NCBI RefSeq assembly: GCF_900091705.1
Contig: NZ_LT594785.1
Location: 2,318,959-2,382,958 of the forward strand
Source of the DNA: Clostridium mediterraneense
GTDB lineage: Bacteria > Bacillota > Clostridia > Clostridiales > Clostridiaceae
Direction: 5' to 3'
DNA length: 64,000 nucleotides
Below, piece after piece: positions 38,930 to 48,504 of the stretch. The notes under the pieces are model-generated. The model did not search any database, had not been told where the DNA came from, and was given only the letters and a program-made list of their open reading frames with translations. Numbering within the stretch: position 1 is the first letter of the stretch; each line of letters starts with the position of its first letter. A program made the position numbers and the translations under genes.

Positions 38930-39460
38930 CTATCCTATAACTTTAAATACTGTACTTCCTAATCTTACAGTGTCATTAACACCTATTCTTATTCTTCCAG
39001 CGACTCTTTCTTCATTTACAAAACTTCCATTTGTACTATTTAAGTCTTCTAAAATTATTTGATCGCCTTTAAGATAAATTTTTGCATGATTAGATGATAC
39101 AAACTTATCATTAAGTATTATAGAATTATCTTCCTTTCTTCCTAAAGTCATAACATTAACCATAGGAATTACTGTTCCAACTCTTAACTTACCTTCTGTT
39201 AAAGTAGCCATAACTTCAAGTCCATATGATTTGTTATCAACAGTTGTCTGTTTCGTTTGTTTAACTTGTTTTGTTTGTTTTGTTTGTTTTGCTTGTTTCA
39301 CTCTAGCCTCTTTATCAGTGCTAGGTTGTTGTCTTTTTTTAGTCTTAGATTTTCCTTCAACATCTTTAGACATTATTTTAAGTGAGTAAAATATTATTAG
39401 TAATAACATAACTACAAAAAATATGTTAAATGCAAAACCTATTAACTTATCAAAACCCAT
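38930..39460 (-). CDS. Membrane-anchored FHA-domain protein
   Basis: 176 residues. One N-terminal helix (8-28), a flexible Lys/Gln/Thr linker with six K-Q-x repeats (55-72), and a C-terminal FHA domain (about 95-175) with G-R at the phospho-Thr loop, S-S-N-H-A-K and L-E-D-L-N-S-T-N-G-S. FHA domains bind phosphothreonine; in other bacteria such proteins relay Ser/Thr kinase signals to cell-wall enzymes. First gene of the FHA-FtsW/RodA-PBP operon (13-bp gap). AGAGGTGAC precedes the ATG. No kinase gene is nearby. Confidence 0.92.
   Translation of the reverse strand: MGFDKLIGFAFNIFFVVMLLLIIFYSLKIMSKDVEGKSKTKKRQQPSTDKEARVKQAKQTKQTKQVKQTKQTTVDNKSYGLEVMATLTEGKLRVGTVIPMVNVMTLGRKEDNSIILNDKFVSSNHAKIYLKGDQIILEDLNSTNGSFVNEERVAGRIRIGVNDTVRLGSTVFKVIG
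39245..39298 (-). repeat. Tandem K-Q-T/K-Q-V codon repeat
   Basis: Six consecutive 9-bp units in the FHA protein gene, rich in TTTGTTTG on the plus strand. Such runs can change length by slippage; the encoded linker would simply lengthen or shorten. Confidence 0.7.
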
Positions 39461-39648
39461 AATGTCACCTCTAAAATTTTATTATTATAAATTCATTTAG
39501 TCTTATATTATATACTGATTATACAATAAAAAAATTACATTTTTATATATTCTTAATTTATTTATTAATAATTTAGTCATATATTTTGAATTTTCTTCTT
39601 TTTTCTATGTAAAAAAGATATATCTCTTAAAAATGATGAGATTTTAAT

Positions 39649-39668
39649 AACATTATCTAATAATGTTA
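39649..39668 (-). terminator. Possible uvrA-region terminator
   Basis: TAACATTA / TAATGTTA hairpin in the AT-rich gap between uvrA and the FHA gene; the two AAGATATATCTT palindromes near 39615 and 39725 are alternatives. Weak evidence. Confidence 0.35.
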
Positions 39669-39743
39669 CTTTTTAAATATTTAGACAAATATCTAAATTT
39701 AATAAAATTCTCCCCCAAATTAAAAGATATATCTTAAACTGCT

Positions 39744-42566
39744 TTAAATATATTGACTTAAGTACTTACCTGTATAAGATTCTTTAACTTTTACAATCTC
39801 TTCAGGTGTACCTGTTGCTACAATAGTACCACCTTTATCTCCACCTTCTGGTCCAAGATCAATAATGTGGTCAGCACATTTAATCATATCTAAATTATGC
39901 TCTATAACTACAACAGTATTTCCTCCGTCTACAAGTCTTTGTAATATTTTAATTAACCTATTAACATCATCAATGTGTAAACCTGTTGTAGGTTCATCTA
40001 AAATATATAAAGTTTTACCTGTACTACGTTTAGATAATTCAAATGCTAGTTTAATTCTTTGAGCCTCACCACCTGAAAGTTGAGTTGATGGTTGACCAAG
40101 TCTTATATACCCTAAACCTACATCACTTAATGTTTGTAACTTTTTGTGTATTCTTGGAATATTCTCAAAGAATTCAAGTGCTTCTTCTACAGTTAAATTA
40201 AGAACATCAGCAATGCTCTTTCCTTTATATTTAACTTCTAATGTTTCTCTATTATATCTTTTTCCTTTACATACTTCACATGGTACATAGACATCTGATA
40301 AGAATTGCATTTCAATTTTTATTATTCCATCACCACTACATGCTTCACATCTTCCACCTTTAACATTAAATGAGAATCTGCCCGGTTTATAACCTTTCAT
40401 CTTAGCATCTTGTGTTTGTGAGAAAAGTTCTCTTATTATATCAAATGTTCCTGTGTATGTTGCTGGGTTACTTCTAGGAGTTCTTCCTATTGGACTTTGA
40501 TCTATATCTATAATTTTATCAATATGTTCAACACCAGTTATTTCTTTATGAGCTCCTGGTATTAATCTTGATCTAGATATCATTTGTGTTGCAAGTCCTT
40601 TATAAAGAATACTATTTATTAAAGTACTCTTTCCTGAACCTGAAACTCCAGTTACCATTGTTAAAACTCCTAATGGGAATTTTACATTAATATTCTTAAG
40701 ATTATTTTCTTTTGCTCCCTTAACAGTTATAAAGTTACCATTTCCTTTTCTTCTTTCCTTAGGAACTTCAACTTTTTTCTTACCTGTTAAATATTGTCCT
40801 GTTAATGAGTTTTCATTAGCTAATATTTCTTCTAATGTACCTTGAGCAGTAATTCTACCACCATGTTCACCAGCTCCTGGACCAATATCAACAATATAGT
40901 CAGCAGCTTTTATAGTATCCTCATCATGTTCAACAACAATAAGAGTATTTCCAACATCTCTTAATTTTTGAAGAGTTTCTATTAATTTATCATTATCTCT
41001 TTGGTGTAAACCTATTGATGGCTCATCTAAAATATATAGAACCCCCATAAGTTGTGAACCAATTTGAGTTGCCAGTCTTATTCTTTGTGATTCACCACCT
41101 GATAATGTTCCTGACATTCTAGCAAGGTCTAAATAATCTAAACCAACATTAATTAAAAATGAAAGTCTTGCAACAATTTCTTTAACTATTTGTTCGCTAA
41201 TTATTTTATCCTTTTCTGAAAATTGAATTCCATTTATATAATCCAATTCATCTTTAATTGATAAAGTTGTAAATTCATATATATTTTTTTCTCCTACTGT
41301 AACTGCTAAACTTTCTGGTTTTAATCTAGCTCCCTTACATCTAGGACATTTATTATCACTCATATACTTTTCAATTTCAGCTTTCATAAAATCTGAACTT
41401 GATTCCATATATCTTCTTCTTAAATTATTTATTTCACCTTCAAATGAATGATTGTAAGCTTTTTCTACACCTTCTTTAGTGTAAACTACAACTAATTTTT
41501 CATCTAATCCATATAGTAAAATATCTTGAACTTTTTTATCTAAGTCCTTAAATGGAGTTTCTAAATCAAAATCAAACTTTTGCATAAGAGCTTTTAAAAC
41601 TGCATATGTCCAAGCATCTTCCTTTAATCTACCTTCACCCCAACTACTAATTGCTCCCTCTCTTATTGAAAGAGATTTGTCTGGAACAACAAGTTTCTCA
41701 TCTATTTCCATAAGTGTTCCTAAACCATCACAGTAATCACATTTTCCAAAAGGTGAGTTAAATGAGAACATTCTTGGAGCAAGTTCTTCTATACTTATTC
41801 CACAATCTGCACAAGCAAAATGTTCACTATATAAAGTATCTCCTTCTCCAATAACATTAACTATAACTAATCCTTCAGCAAGACCTAATGCACTTTCAAG
41901 TGAATCAGTAAGTCTTCTTTCTATCCCCTCTTTAACTACTAATCTATCTATAACAGCTTCTATATTATGCTTCTTGTTTTTATCTAAACTAACTTCATCT
42001 TCTGTTAAGTCATAAATCTCACCATCAATTCTAACCCTAACAAATCCATTTTTCTTTATATTTTCAAGAACTTTTTCATGTGTACCTTTTCTACCTCTAA
42101 CAATTGGTGCTAAAAGTTGAATTTTAGTTCTTTCTTCAAGTTGCATAACATTATCAACTATTTGATCAACTGATTGTTGTGATATTTCTTTACCACATTT
42201 TGGACAATGAGGAACACCTACCCTGGCATATAATAATCTTAAATAATCATATATTTCTGTAACAGTACCTACTGTTGATCTAGGATTCTTTGAAGTTGTT
42301 TTTTGATCTATTGATATAGCTGGTGATAAACCTTCTATATATTCAACTTCAGGTTTGTTCATTTGACCTAAAAATTGTCTTGCATATGCTGATAAAGATT
42401 CTACATATCTTCTTTGACCTTCAGCATATAAAGTATCAAATGCTAATGATGATTTACCTGACCCAGATAATCCTGTAAATACAACAAGTTTATCTCTTGG
42501 AATTTCAAGATCAACATTTTTTAGGTTATGAACCTTTGCTCCCTTAACTATAATTTTATCCTTCAT
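39744..42566 (-). CDS. uvrA: UvrABC excinuclease ATPase subunit A
   Basis: 940 residues. Two ABC modules: Walker [10 protein letters not shown] (about 31-39) and G-V-S-G-S-G-K-S-T (about 645); signatures [11 protein letters not shown] and [11 protein letters not shown]; zinc modules C-P-K-C-G, C-A-D-C-G ... C-D-Y-C, and C-E-A-C-S-G-D-G ... C-E-V-C. Recognises DNA damage and loads UvrB. AAGGAG precedes ATG. Promoter with TTGACA lies about 105-130 bp upstream. Not adjacent to uvrB here: 3.9 kb with other genes intervenes. Confidence 0.98.
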   Translation of the reverse strand: MKDKIIVKGAKVHNLKNVDLEIPRDKLVVFTGLSGSGKSSLAFDTLYAEGQRRYVESLSAYARQFLGQMNKPEVEYIEGLSPAISIDQKTTSKNPRSTVGTVTEIYDYLRLLYARVGVPHCPKCGKEISQQSVDQIVDNVMQLEERTKIQLLAPIVRGRKGTHEKVLENIKKNGFVRVRIDGEIYDLTEDEVSLDKNKKHNIEAVIDRLVVKEGIERRLTDSLESALGLAEGLVIVNVIGEGDTLYSEHFACADCGISIEELAPRMFSFNSPFGKCDYCDGLGTLMEIDEKLVVPDKSLSIREGAISSWGEGRLKEDAWTYAVLKALMQKFDFDLETPFKDLDKKVQDILLYGLDEKLVVVYTKEGVEKAYNHSFEGEINNLRRRYMESSSDFMKAEIEKYMSDNKCPRCKGARLKPESLAVTVGEKNIYEFTTLSIKDELDYINGIQFSEKDKIISEQIVKEIVARLSFLINVGLDYLDLARMSGTLSGGESQRIRLATQIGSQLMGVLYILDEPSIGLHQRDNDKLIETLQKLRDVGNTLIVVEHDEDTIKAADYIVDIGPGAGEHGGRITAQGTLEEILANENSLTGQYLTGKKKVEVPKERRKGNGNFITVKGAKENNLKNINVKFPLGVLTMVTGVSGSGKSTLINSILYKGLATQMISRSRLIPGAHKEITGVEHIDKIIDIDQSPIGRTPRSNPATYTGTFDIIRELFSQTQDAKMKGYKPGRFSFNVKGGRCEACSGDGIIKIEMQFLSDVYVPCEVCKGKRYNRETLEVKYKGKSIADVLNLTVEEALEFFENIPRIHKKLQTLSDVGLGYIRLGQPSTQLSGGEAQRIKLAFELSKRSTGKTLYILDEPTTGLHIDDVNRLIKILQRLVDGGNTVVVIEHNLDMIKCADHIIDLGPEGGDKGGTIVATGTPEEIVKVKESYTGKYLSQYI

Positions 42567-42666
42567 GATAAATTCTCCTTATATTTAATTACAAAACCCC
42601 TAAAAGATTATAGTAGTTTTGTCCTATTTTTAAGTGTCAATTTTAAAACAAAAGTTAGTTATTATA

Positions 42667-42695
42667 ATTTTAAGGCTCGATTAATAAAGTGTCAA
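42667..42695 (-). promoter_or_regulatory. Putative sigma-A promoter for uvrA
   Basis: Minus strand TTGACA (42690-42695), 17-base spacer, TAAAAT (42667-42672). A second TTGACA with the same flanks (AAATTGACACTT) is at 42635-42640, but its nearest TATAAT is 22 bases away. Confidence 0.6.
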
Positions 42696-42824
42696 TTTTT
42701 TTTAAAAATTTGCTAATAAAAAGTAATTACTGTTATATTTACTAGAAATATAGTAGTTATTATTTATTATTTATTATTACTTATTAAAAGAATTAAAATA
42801 CATAAATTTTTTGTCAATAAAAAT

Positions 42825-42855
42825 AGGGATTACCTTACTTTAAGGCATCCCCTAT
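42825..42855 (-). terminator. Terminator after 108-residue gene
   Basis: Minus strand ATAGGGGATGCCTTA pairs with TAAGGTAATCCCTAT (mismatched centre), followed by a T-run. Four bases 3' of the stop at 42860. Confidence 0.7.
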
Positions 42856-42859
42856 CAAC

Positions 42860-43186
42860 TTATTGTATCTTCTTAATATTAAATTCTAATTCACCATAAT
42901 CACTTACATCATAGACATCTAAAGTTATTTCATAATCATAGTTTTTATTAAAATTCTCCTCTATTATATAGCTTTTCTTATTTCCTTTTTTATCTCTATA
43001 AATTAAAAATAAATTTTTATCATATTCAATACTTTTATTTGCTATTTTAACTTCTTTTTGTGAGTTTTCTTTTAGTGATTTTACTCCTCTGGGGTATTTA
43101 CAATCATCATAGGTAAAAATTAAGTTTCCAAGCTCCTTATTACTTTTATTACTTATTTTTATTATTGGAAATATTCTTTTTGACAA
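42860..43186 (-). CDS. Uncharacterised 108-residue protein
   Basis: Starts with TTG at 43186, seven bases after a consensus AGGAGG, so the start is firm. The sequence alternates polar and hydrophobic residues with many Lys/Asn/Tyr (predicted beta-rich), has one Cys and no membrane segment or signal peptide. No motif recognised. Located at the uvrA side of a short mixed-strand insert and transcribed alone with its own terminator. Confidence 0.7.
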   Translation of the reverse strand: MSKRIFPIIKISNKSNKELGNLIFTYDDCKYPRGVKSLKENSQKEVKIANKSIEYDKNLFLIYRDKKGNKKSYIIEENFNKNYDYEITLDVYDVSDYGELEFNIKKIQ

Positions 43187-43416
43187 AATATTACCTCCTA
43201 TTGAATATATTAATACTAATAATATCTATATATACTATGTTCTACATTAACTTATTAAAACCTTTTCATCGCAAACAAAATTGTAAAAAATAAAATATTT
43301 CAACAATTTAGTTTAAATTAATAAAATTTTTTAACAAAAAATCTCTATTTAATAGTTATTCTTACACGTTACTGTGATAAAATGAATTATAAAGAAATTA
43401 ACTTAGGAGGTATACT

Positions 43417-44397
43417 ATGAATAACAAAATTAGAATAGGTATTATAGGATACGGTAATCTTGGCAAAGGAGTTACAAAAGCTCTAAAACAAAATCCTGAC
43501 ATGGAACTTAAAGCTATCTTCACAAGAAGAGATTCTAGCAAAGTAGAAGCAAATAATCTACCTATGCTACATATCTCAAAGTTAGCAGATTTTAAAAATG
43601 AGATTGATGTTATGATTCTTTGTGGTGGTTCTGCAACAGATCTTCCAGAACAAGGTCCAATGGTAGCAGAAATGTTTAATACTGTAGATAGTTTTGATAC
43701 TCACGCTAAAATTCCTGAATATTTTGAAAAAATAGATTCAGTTGCTAAAAAATCAAATAAAGTTAGTTTAATCTCAGTTGGTTGGGATCCAGGTCTATTC
43801 TCACTAAACAGATTAATGGCAAGTTGTGTATTACCTCAAGGTAATGATTATACTTTCTGGGGTAAAGGTGTAAGTCAAGGACACTCAGATGCAATAAGAA
43901 GAATTGCAGGAGTTAAAAATGCAATTCAATATACAATTCCTAAACAAGAAGCATTAGACAAAGTTAGAAGTGGTGAAAATCCAACACTAGAAACAAGAGA
44001 TAAGCACGAAAGACTTTGCTATGTTGTTCTTGAAGAAGGTGCAGATGCAGCTAAAATTGAACAAGAAATTAAAACAATGCCAAATTACTTCTCAGATTAT
44101 GATACAACAGTAAACTTCATATCAGAAGAAGAATTAAAGAGGGATCACTCAGGAATGCCTCATGGTGGTTTTGTTATAAGAACAGGAACAACTGGAGAAA
44201 ACACAAAACAAAAAATAGAATTCTCACTTGATCTTGAAAGTAATCCTGAATTTACTTCAAGTGTTCTTGTAGCATATGCTAGAGCAATTTATAAATTATC
44301 ACAAGAAGGAGTATCAGGAGCAAAAACTGTATTTGATATTCCATTTGGTCTTCTTTCACCTAAGTCACCAGCTGAACTTAGAAAAGAAATGTTATAG
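43417..44397 (+). CDS. ddh: meso-Diaminopimelate D-dehydrogenase
   Basis: 326 residues, the family's length. N-terminal NADP site I-G-I-I-G-Y-G-N-L-G-K-G-V; G-G-S-A-T-D-L-P-E-Q-G-P, S-F-D-T-H-A-K-I-P-E, S-V-G-W-D-P-G-L-F-S-L-N-R and W-G-K-G-V-S-Q-G-H-S-D-A substrate-site motifs are all present. It aminates L-tetrahydrodipicolinate to meso-DAP in one step with NADPH, bypassing the succinylase/acetylase routes, and feeds peptidoglycan and lysine. AGGAGG seven bases before ATG. Convergent with a wall carboxypeptidase gene; one of the few plus-strand genes in the region. Confidence 0.96.
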   Translation: MNNKIRIGIIGYGNLGKGVTKALKQNPDMELKAIFTRRDSSKVEANNLPMLHISKLADFKNEIDVMILCGGSATDLPEQGPMVAEMFNTVDSFDTHAKIPEYFEKIDSVAKKSNKVSLISVGWDPGLFSLNRLMASCVLPQGNDYTFWGKGVSQGHSDAIRRIAGVKNAIQYTIPKQEALDKVRSGENPTLETRDKHERLCYVVLEEGADAAKIEQEIKTMPNYFSDYDTTVNFISEEELKRDHSGMPHGGFVIRTGTTGENTKQKIEFSLDLESNPEFTSSVLVAYARAIYKLSQEGVSGAKTVFDIPFGLLSPKSPAELRKEML

Positions 44398-44405
44398 AAT
44401 AAATA

Positions 44406-44443
44406 AAAAAATTGACTATCTAAAAAAAGATAGTCAATTTTTT
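44406..44443. terminator. Bidirectional terminator between ddh and carboxypeptidase
   Basis: AAAAAATTGACTATCT / AGATAGTCAATTTTTT, 16-bp perfect stem, 6-nt loop; serves both convergent genes. Confidence 0.88.
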
Positions 44444-44445
44444 TA

Positions 44446-45276
44446 TTAACCAATTGCATCAACTTCTACAGCCACACCATCATAAAGTTCTTCTAAAACT
44501 AAATTATATTTTTTCATATATTGACTTACAGTTTTTCCAACATATCTAAAATGCCATGGTTCATAAGTATATCCTGTAACATCTACCTTATCCTTTGGAT
44601 ATCTAAGTATAAATCCAAACTTATGTGCATTTTCTGCTAACCATTGACCTTCTTTTGTATTTTCAAAACTTTCTTCTAAAGTAAATCCTGCACTTCTAGT
44701 AGAAATATCTGCTGTAAGCCCCGTTTGATGTTCACTATATCCAGGCTCGGCCATATATTTTTTTGTATGTGCCTCTCCTCTATTTCTAAGAGAATTATTA
44801 TAAATTTGATATTGATATTTATATGATCTATATCCACTTACTAAAAATAGGTCTTCTAAGCCTTGTTTTTTAGCTTCTTTAAACATTTCTTCTAAAGCTT
44901 GTGCCGCTTCTTTTCTTAACTGACTTTGTTCAAATGTTCTAGGATATACTAATGGAGTATTAGGAACTACTAAATCTGTTGGGTTATATTCTTCTCCAAG
45001 TTTTATATTCCTATTACATAAAACAACTAAATTATCTTTATTTTCTTTAACTATGTTATTTACTAATTGAACTTCCTTTTCTTCTTCACTAAGTTCTTCT
45101 TTCTTTTCTTCCTTCTTTTCCGATTTATTATTGCTTTCATTAAAATCTTTAATAGATATTAACTTATTATTAGAATTAGTATTTACCTCTGCATCTTTTA
45201 AATTCAAAACAAACAAAGACGCTATAAGTACTATTCCTGCTATTAAAATACCATTTTCCTTCTTATTTTTGAACAT
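44446..45276 (-). CDS. D-alanyl-D-alanine carboxypeptidase, VanY/M15 family
   Basis: 276 residues. N-terminal membrane anchor (about 8-27), then a Lys/Glu-rich linker with E-K-K-E-E-K-K-E-E repeats, and the M15 peptidase domain: S-G-Y-R-S, zinc site G-Y-S-E-H-Q-T-G-L-T-A-D, and the second zinc motif E-P-W-H-F-R-Y-V-G. Trims the terminal D-Ala of peptidoglycan stems outside the membrane. GGGAGG precedes ATG. No resistance ligase genes are nearby, so this is a housekeeping-type wall enzyme rather than part of a vancomycin cluster. Confidence 0.92.
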   Translation of the reverse strand: MFKNKKENGILIAGIVLIASLFVLNLKDAEVNTNSNNKLISIKDFNESNNKSEKKEEKKEELSEEEKEVQLVNNIVKENKDNLVVLCNRNIKLGEEYNPTDLVVPNTPLVYPRTFEQSQLRKEAAQALEEMFKEAKKQGLEDLFLVSGYRSYKYQYQIYNNSLRNRGEAHTKKYMAEPGYSEHQTGLTADISTRSAGFTLEESFENTKEGQWLAENAHKFGFILRYPKDKVDVTGYTYEPWHFRYVGKTVSQYMKKYNLVLEELYDGVAVEVDAIG

Positions 45277-45651
45277 ATTTACCTCCCTAAGCCCCTAATA
45301 ACTATAATAACCTTATTTGGATTTATTTTCTACATTATTATCGAAATAAATCTAAAAAAGCTATTAAATAAATCAACTTTTACTATTCTAGTCCAGCCCC
45401 CTTAATTTTATACCTATATTTTAATATTTTTGTAATAAATTTGAAATAATTAAACATATTAATATAATATAAAAGCCATAAAAAATAATTTATATCTCTA
45501 CATAGCTTTATAATATTTTTTATTAAATTTTATATAATCATTAACTTTTAATTCCATTTATTAATATTAATACTAATATATTGCAATAAAACTATATATA
45601 AAATATAATATCTATACACTTAGAAATTAATTATAATAGGGGGACCAAAAA
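45277..45651. other. 375-bp divergent intergenic region
   Basis: Lies between the divergent carboxypeptidase and DUF975 genes and must hold both promoters; the DUF975 one is recognisable at 45581-45609. Very AT-rich; no gene seen. Confidence 0.6.
45581..45609 (+). promoter_or_regulatory. Putative sigma-A promoter for DUF975 gene
   Basis: TTGCAA, 17-base spacer, TATAAT; 43 bases upstream of the TTG start. Confidence 0.6.
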
Positions 45652-46362
45652 TTGAATCTACGTACAGTAAAAAAAGATGCAAAGGATATACTCAGAGGCA
45701 AATATTCAAATGCAATAGGATTTATGCTTATAATCTTTCTTATTTCATTTATAATTCCAACAGAAACTATACTAAAAGATTACGCAATATTAGGCTCTAT
45801 ATTAACTACTATAATAGGAGCATTTATAAGTATTTCTCAAGCTAAATACTTTAAAATCCTAGGAACTAGTAAAGAAAGAGTTGCTTATCTAGAATGTAAA
45901 CCTGAAATCAAAACATCATTTAGATTTTTATTAGCTAACTTAATTAACTCAATAATTATACTTTTAATCACTTTATTTGTTACTATGCTTATAGCATTTC
46001 CAGTTGTTCTATCTATCATGGATGCTTCTATTCCTTTAGTTATATTATCAGTAGTAATATTTTTAATCGTAATATTTGCAATATCACTTTTATTAACTCC
46101 TGCTACTACCTTCTTAACTTATATCTGTTTAGAAAAAAATCCTATAGGAATCTGGGAATCTTTTGTACTAGCTTGGTCACTAACTTTTAAAAACTTCAAG
46201 GAATTAGCTAAACTTATAATTTCATTTATTCCATTACTATTATTAATAGTAATAACACTTGGAATAGCTCTATTATGGGTCGTTCCATATATGGAATTAT
46301 CATTATATTTAGCTTATGAAAAGTTAACAAAGCCTACCGATAATTTAGAGTTTATAAAATAG
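45652..46362 (+). CDS. DUF975 integral membrane protein
   Basis: 236 residues from TTG, preceded by AGGGGGACC. The N-terminal family signature (R-T-V-K-K-D-A-K-D-I-L-R-G-K-Y) is followed by about six hydrophobic helices, with the conserved S-F-x-x-A-W region (I-W-E-S-F-V-L-A-W-S-L). DUF975 proteins are widespread in Firmicutes membranes with no established function. Divergent from the carboxypeptidase gene and followed by a terminator. Confidence 0.87.
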   Translation: MNLRTVKKDAKDILRGKYSNAIGFMLIIFLISFIIPTETILKDYAILGSILTTIIGAFISISQAKYFKILGTSKERVAYLECKPEIKTSFRFLLANLINSIIILLITLFVTMLIAFPVVLSIMDASIPLVILSVVIFLIVIFAISLLLTPATTFLTYICLEKNPIGIWESFVLAWSLTFKNFKELAKLIISFIPLLLLIVITLGIALLWVVPYMELSLYLAYEKLTKPTDNLEFIK

Positions 46363-46385
46363 AAACTAAATTTATTTAAATAATA

Positions 46386-46429
46386 AAATGCATGACTTAA
46401 TAAGTATCTAACTTATAAATCATGCATTT
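46386..46429. terminator. Bidirectional terminator between DUF975 gene and uvrB
   Basis: AAATGCATGA / TCATGCATTT with an inner TAAGT/ACTTA pairing; between two convergent stops. Confidence 0.7.
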
Positions 46430-46457
46430 CCTTTTGAAAATATATCTTTAATAAAAA

Positions 46458-48440
46458 TTATTTATTTTCTTTTAGCTCATTTATTAAATCTCTAAGCTGT
46501 GCAGCTCTTTCAAATTGAAGATTCTTAGCTGCATCTTTCATTTCCTTTTCATATTGTTTAATTAACTTATCAATAGGAATATTCTTTTCTTTTGCTTCTT
46601 CTTTTGCAACTTCATATTGTGATTTTTCTTCTGCCACTATTTCCTCTGAAACTTCTAATATATTTCTTATATCTTTTGAAACAGTAGTTGGAACAATTCC
46701 ATGTTCCTTATTATATTCTTCTTGTATCGCTCTTCTTCTATTAGTTTCTTTAATAGATTTATCCATAGACTTTGTAATATTATCAGCATACATTATAACT
46801 TTACTTTCAGAATTTCTAGCTGCTCTACCTATTGTTTGTATAAGCGAAGTTTCTGATCTTAAGAATCCTTCCTTATCTGCATCTAAAATTGCAACAAGAG
46901 CTACTTCTGGAATATCAAGACCTTCTCTTAAAAGGTTAATTCCAACAAGTACATCAACTTCTCCAGTTCTAAGCTGCTTAATTATTTTCATTCTTTCAAC
47001 TGTATCTATATCTGAGTGCATATATGTACACTTAATACCAAGCTCAGTAAAGTATTTAGTTAAATCTTCTGCCATTCTTTTTGTAAGTGTAGTAACAAGA
47101 GTTCTAAATCCTCTTTCTGTTGTTTTCTTAACTTCTGAATAAAGGTCATCAACTTGACTCATTGAAGGTCTAACCTCTATTATTGGATCTAAAAGACCTG
47201 TTGGTCTTATTATTTGTTCTGCAATATTTTCTGATTTATCAATTTCATATTCACCAGGAGTAGCACTTACATATACTACTTGATTTATCTTATCTTCAAA
47301 CTCTTCAAACTTTAAAGGTCTATTATCTTTAGCTGAAGGCATTCTAAATCCATAATCAACTAAATTTTGCTTTCTTGATCTATCTCCACCATACATAGCT
47401 CTAACTTGAGGTAATGTAACATGGCTTTCATCAACAAACATTAGAAAATCATCTGGGAAATAGTCCATTAATGTTTCAGGTGGTGTTCCTGCTGGTCTAC
47501 CATCAAGAATTCTTGAATAGTTTTCTATTCCTTGACAATATCCCATTTCTCTCATCATTTCTATATCATAATTTGTTCTTTGTTTAAGTCTTTGTGCTTC
47601 TAAAAGCTTACCTTCTGCATTAAGCTCTTTAAGTCTTTCTTCAAGTTCAATTTCAATTTCTTTTATTGCTCTTTCTAAAGTTTCACCTGAAGCAGCAAAG
47701 TGAGATGCTGGAGTAATTGCAACGTGTTTTCTAGTAGCAACTATATTTCCTGTTAAAACATCAAACTCCTTAATACTTTCAACTTCATCACCAAAGAACT
47801 CCACTCTAATTCCAGTTTCAGAAGAGTTAGCTGGAATTATATCTAAATTATCTCCTCTTACTCTAAATGTACCTCTAGCAAAATCAATATCATTTCTTTC
47901 ATATTGAATTTCTATAAGTTTTCTAATAACTTCATCTCTATCTTTTATCATTCCAGGTCTTAAAGATATAGTAAGATTCTTGTATACTTCTGGGTTACCA
48001 AGTCCATATATACATGAAACAGAAGCAACAATAATTACATCTCTTCTTTCAAGAAGTGCAGCAGTAGCTGCGTGACGAAGCTTATCTATTTCATCATTGA
48101 TAGAAGCATCTTTTTCAATAAAAGTATCTGTTTGAGCTATATAAGCCTCTGGTTGATAATAATCATAGTATGAAACAAAATATTCAACTATATTATCAGG
48201 GAAAAACTCTCTAAATTCTTCACAAAGCTGTGCTGCAAGAGTTTTATTATGAGCAAGAACTAAAGTTGGCTTTTGAGTTCTTTCAATTATATTAGCCATA
48301 GTAAAAGTTTTACCTGAACCAGTAACCCCAAGCAAAGTTTGACACTTCTTACCTTCATTTATTCCTTTAACTATACTATCTATTGCCTTTGGCTGATCAC
48401 CCATAGGCTTAAATTTTGATTTTATTTTAAGCTCTTCCAT
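46458..48440 (-). CDS. uvrB: UvrABC excinuclease subunit B
   Basis: 660 residues. Walker A G-V-T-G-S-G-K-T, the damage-probing beta-hairpin [11 protein letters not shown], helicase motif [17 protein letters not shown] and Q-T-I-G-R-A-A-R-N, and the C-terminal UVR motif (about 620-655) that contacts UvrC. Verifies damage after UvrA loading. AGGAGGAAGAG precedes ATG. Follows the PDZ-protein gene by 64 bp with a weak hairpin between them. Confidence 0.98.
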   Translation of the reverse strand: MEELKIKSKFKPMGDQPKAIDSIVKGINEGKKCQTLLGVTGSGKTFTMANIIERTQKPTLVLAHNKTLAAQLCEEFREFFPDNIVEYFVSYYDYYQPEAYIAQTDTFIEKDASINDEIDKLRHAATAALLERRDVIIVASVSCIYGLGNPEVYKNLTISLRPGMIKDRDEVIRKLIEIQYERNDIDFARGTFRVRGDNLDIIPANSSETGIRVEFFGDEVESIKEFDVLTGNIVATRKHVAITPASHFAASGETLERAIKEIEIELEERLKELNAEGKLLEAQRLKQRTNYDIEMMREMGYCQGIENYSRILDGRPAGTPPETLMDYFPDDFLMFVDESHVTLPQVRAMYGGDRSRKQNLVDYGFRMPSAKDNRPLKFEEFEDKINQVVYVSATPGEYEIDKSENIAEQIIRPTGLLDPIIEVRPSMSQVDDLYSEVKKTTERGFRTLVTTLTKRMAEDLTKYFTELGIKCTYMHSDIDTVERMKIIKQLRTGEVDVLVGINLLREGLDIPEVALVAILDADKEGFLRSETSLIQTIGRAARNSESKVIMYADNITKSMDKSIKETNRRRAIQEEYNKEHGIVPTTVSKDIRNILEVSEEIVAEEKSQYEVAKEEAKEKNIPIDKLIKQYEKEMKDAAKNLQFERAAQLRDLINELKENK

Positions 48441-48466
48441 CTCTCTTCCTCCTTACATAAATTTAT

Positions 48467-48490
48467 GGGACATCTCAAATGAGACATCCC
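48467..48490 (-). terminator. Weak hairpin between PDZ gene and uvrB
   Basis: GGGACATCTC / GAGACATCCC forms two 4-bp stems around a CA/CA mismatch; possible attenuating terminator. Confidence 0.45.
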
Positions 48491-48504
48491 TTTAATTTAA
48501 AAAT

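Noticed and set aside
44446-45276. VanY-like gene considered as vancomycin resistance
   Set aside because: No vanH, vanA/B-type ligase, vanX or linked vanRS; it is a lone wall carboxypeptidase.
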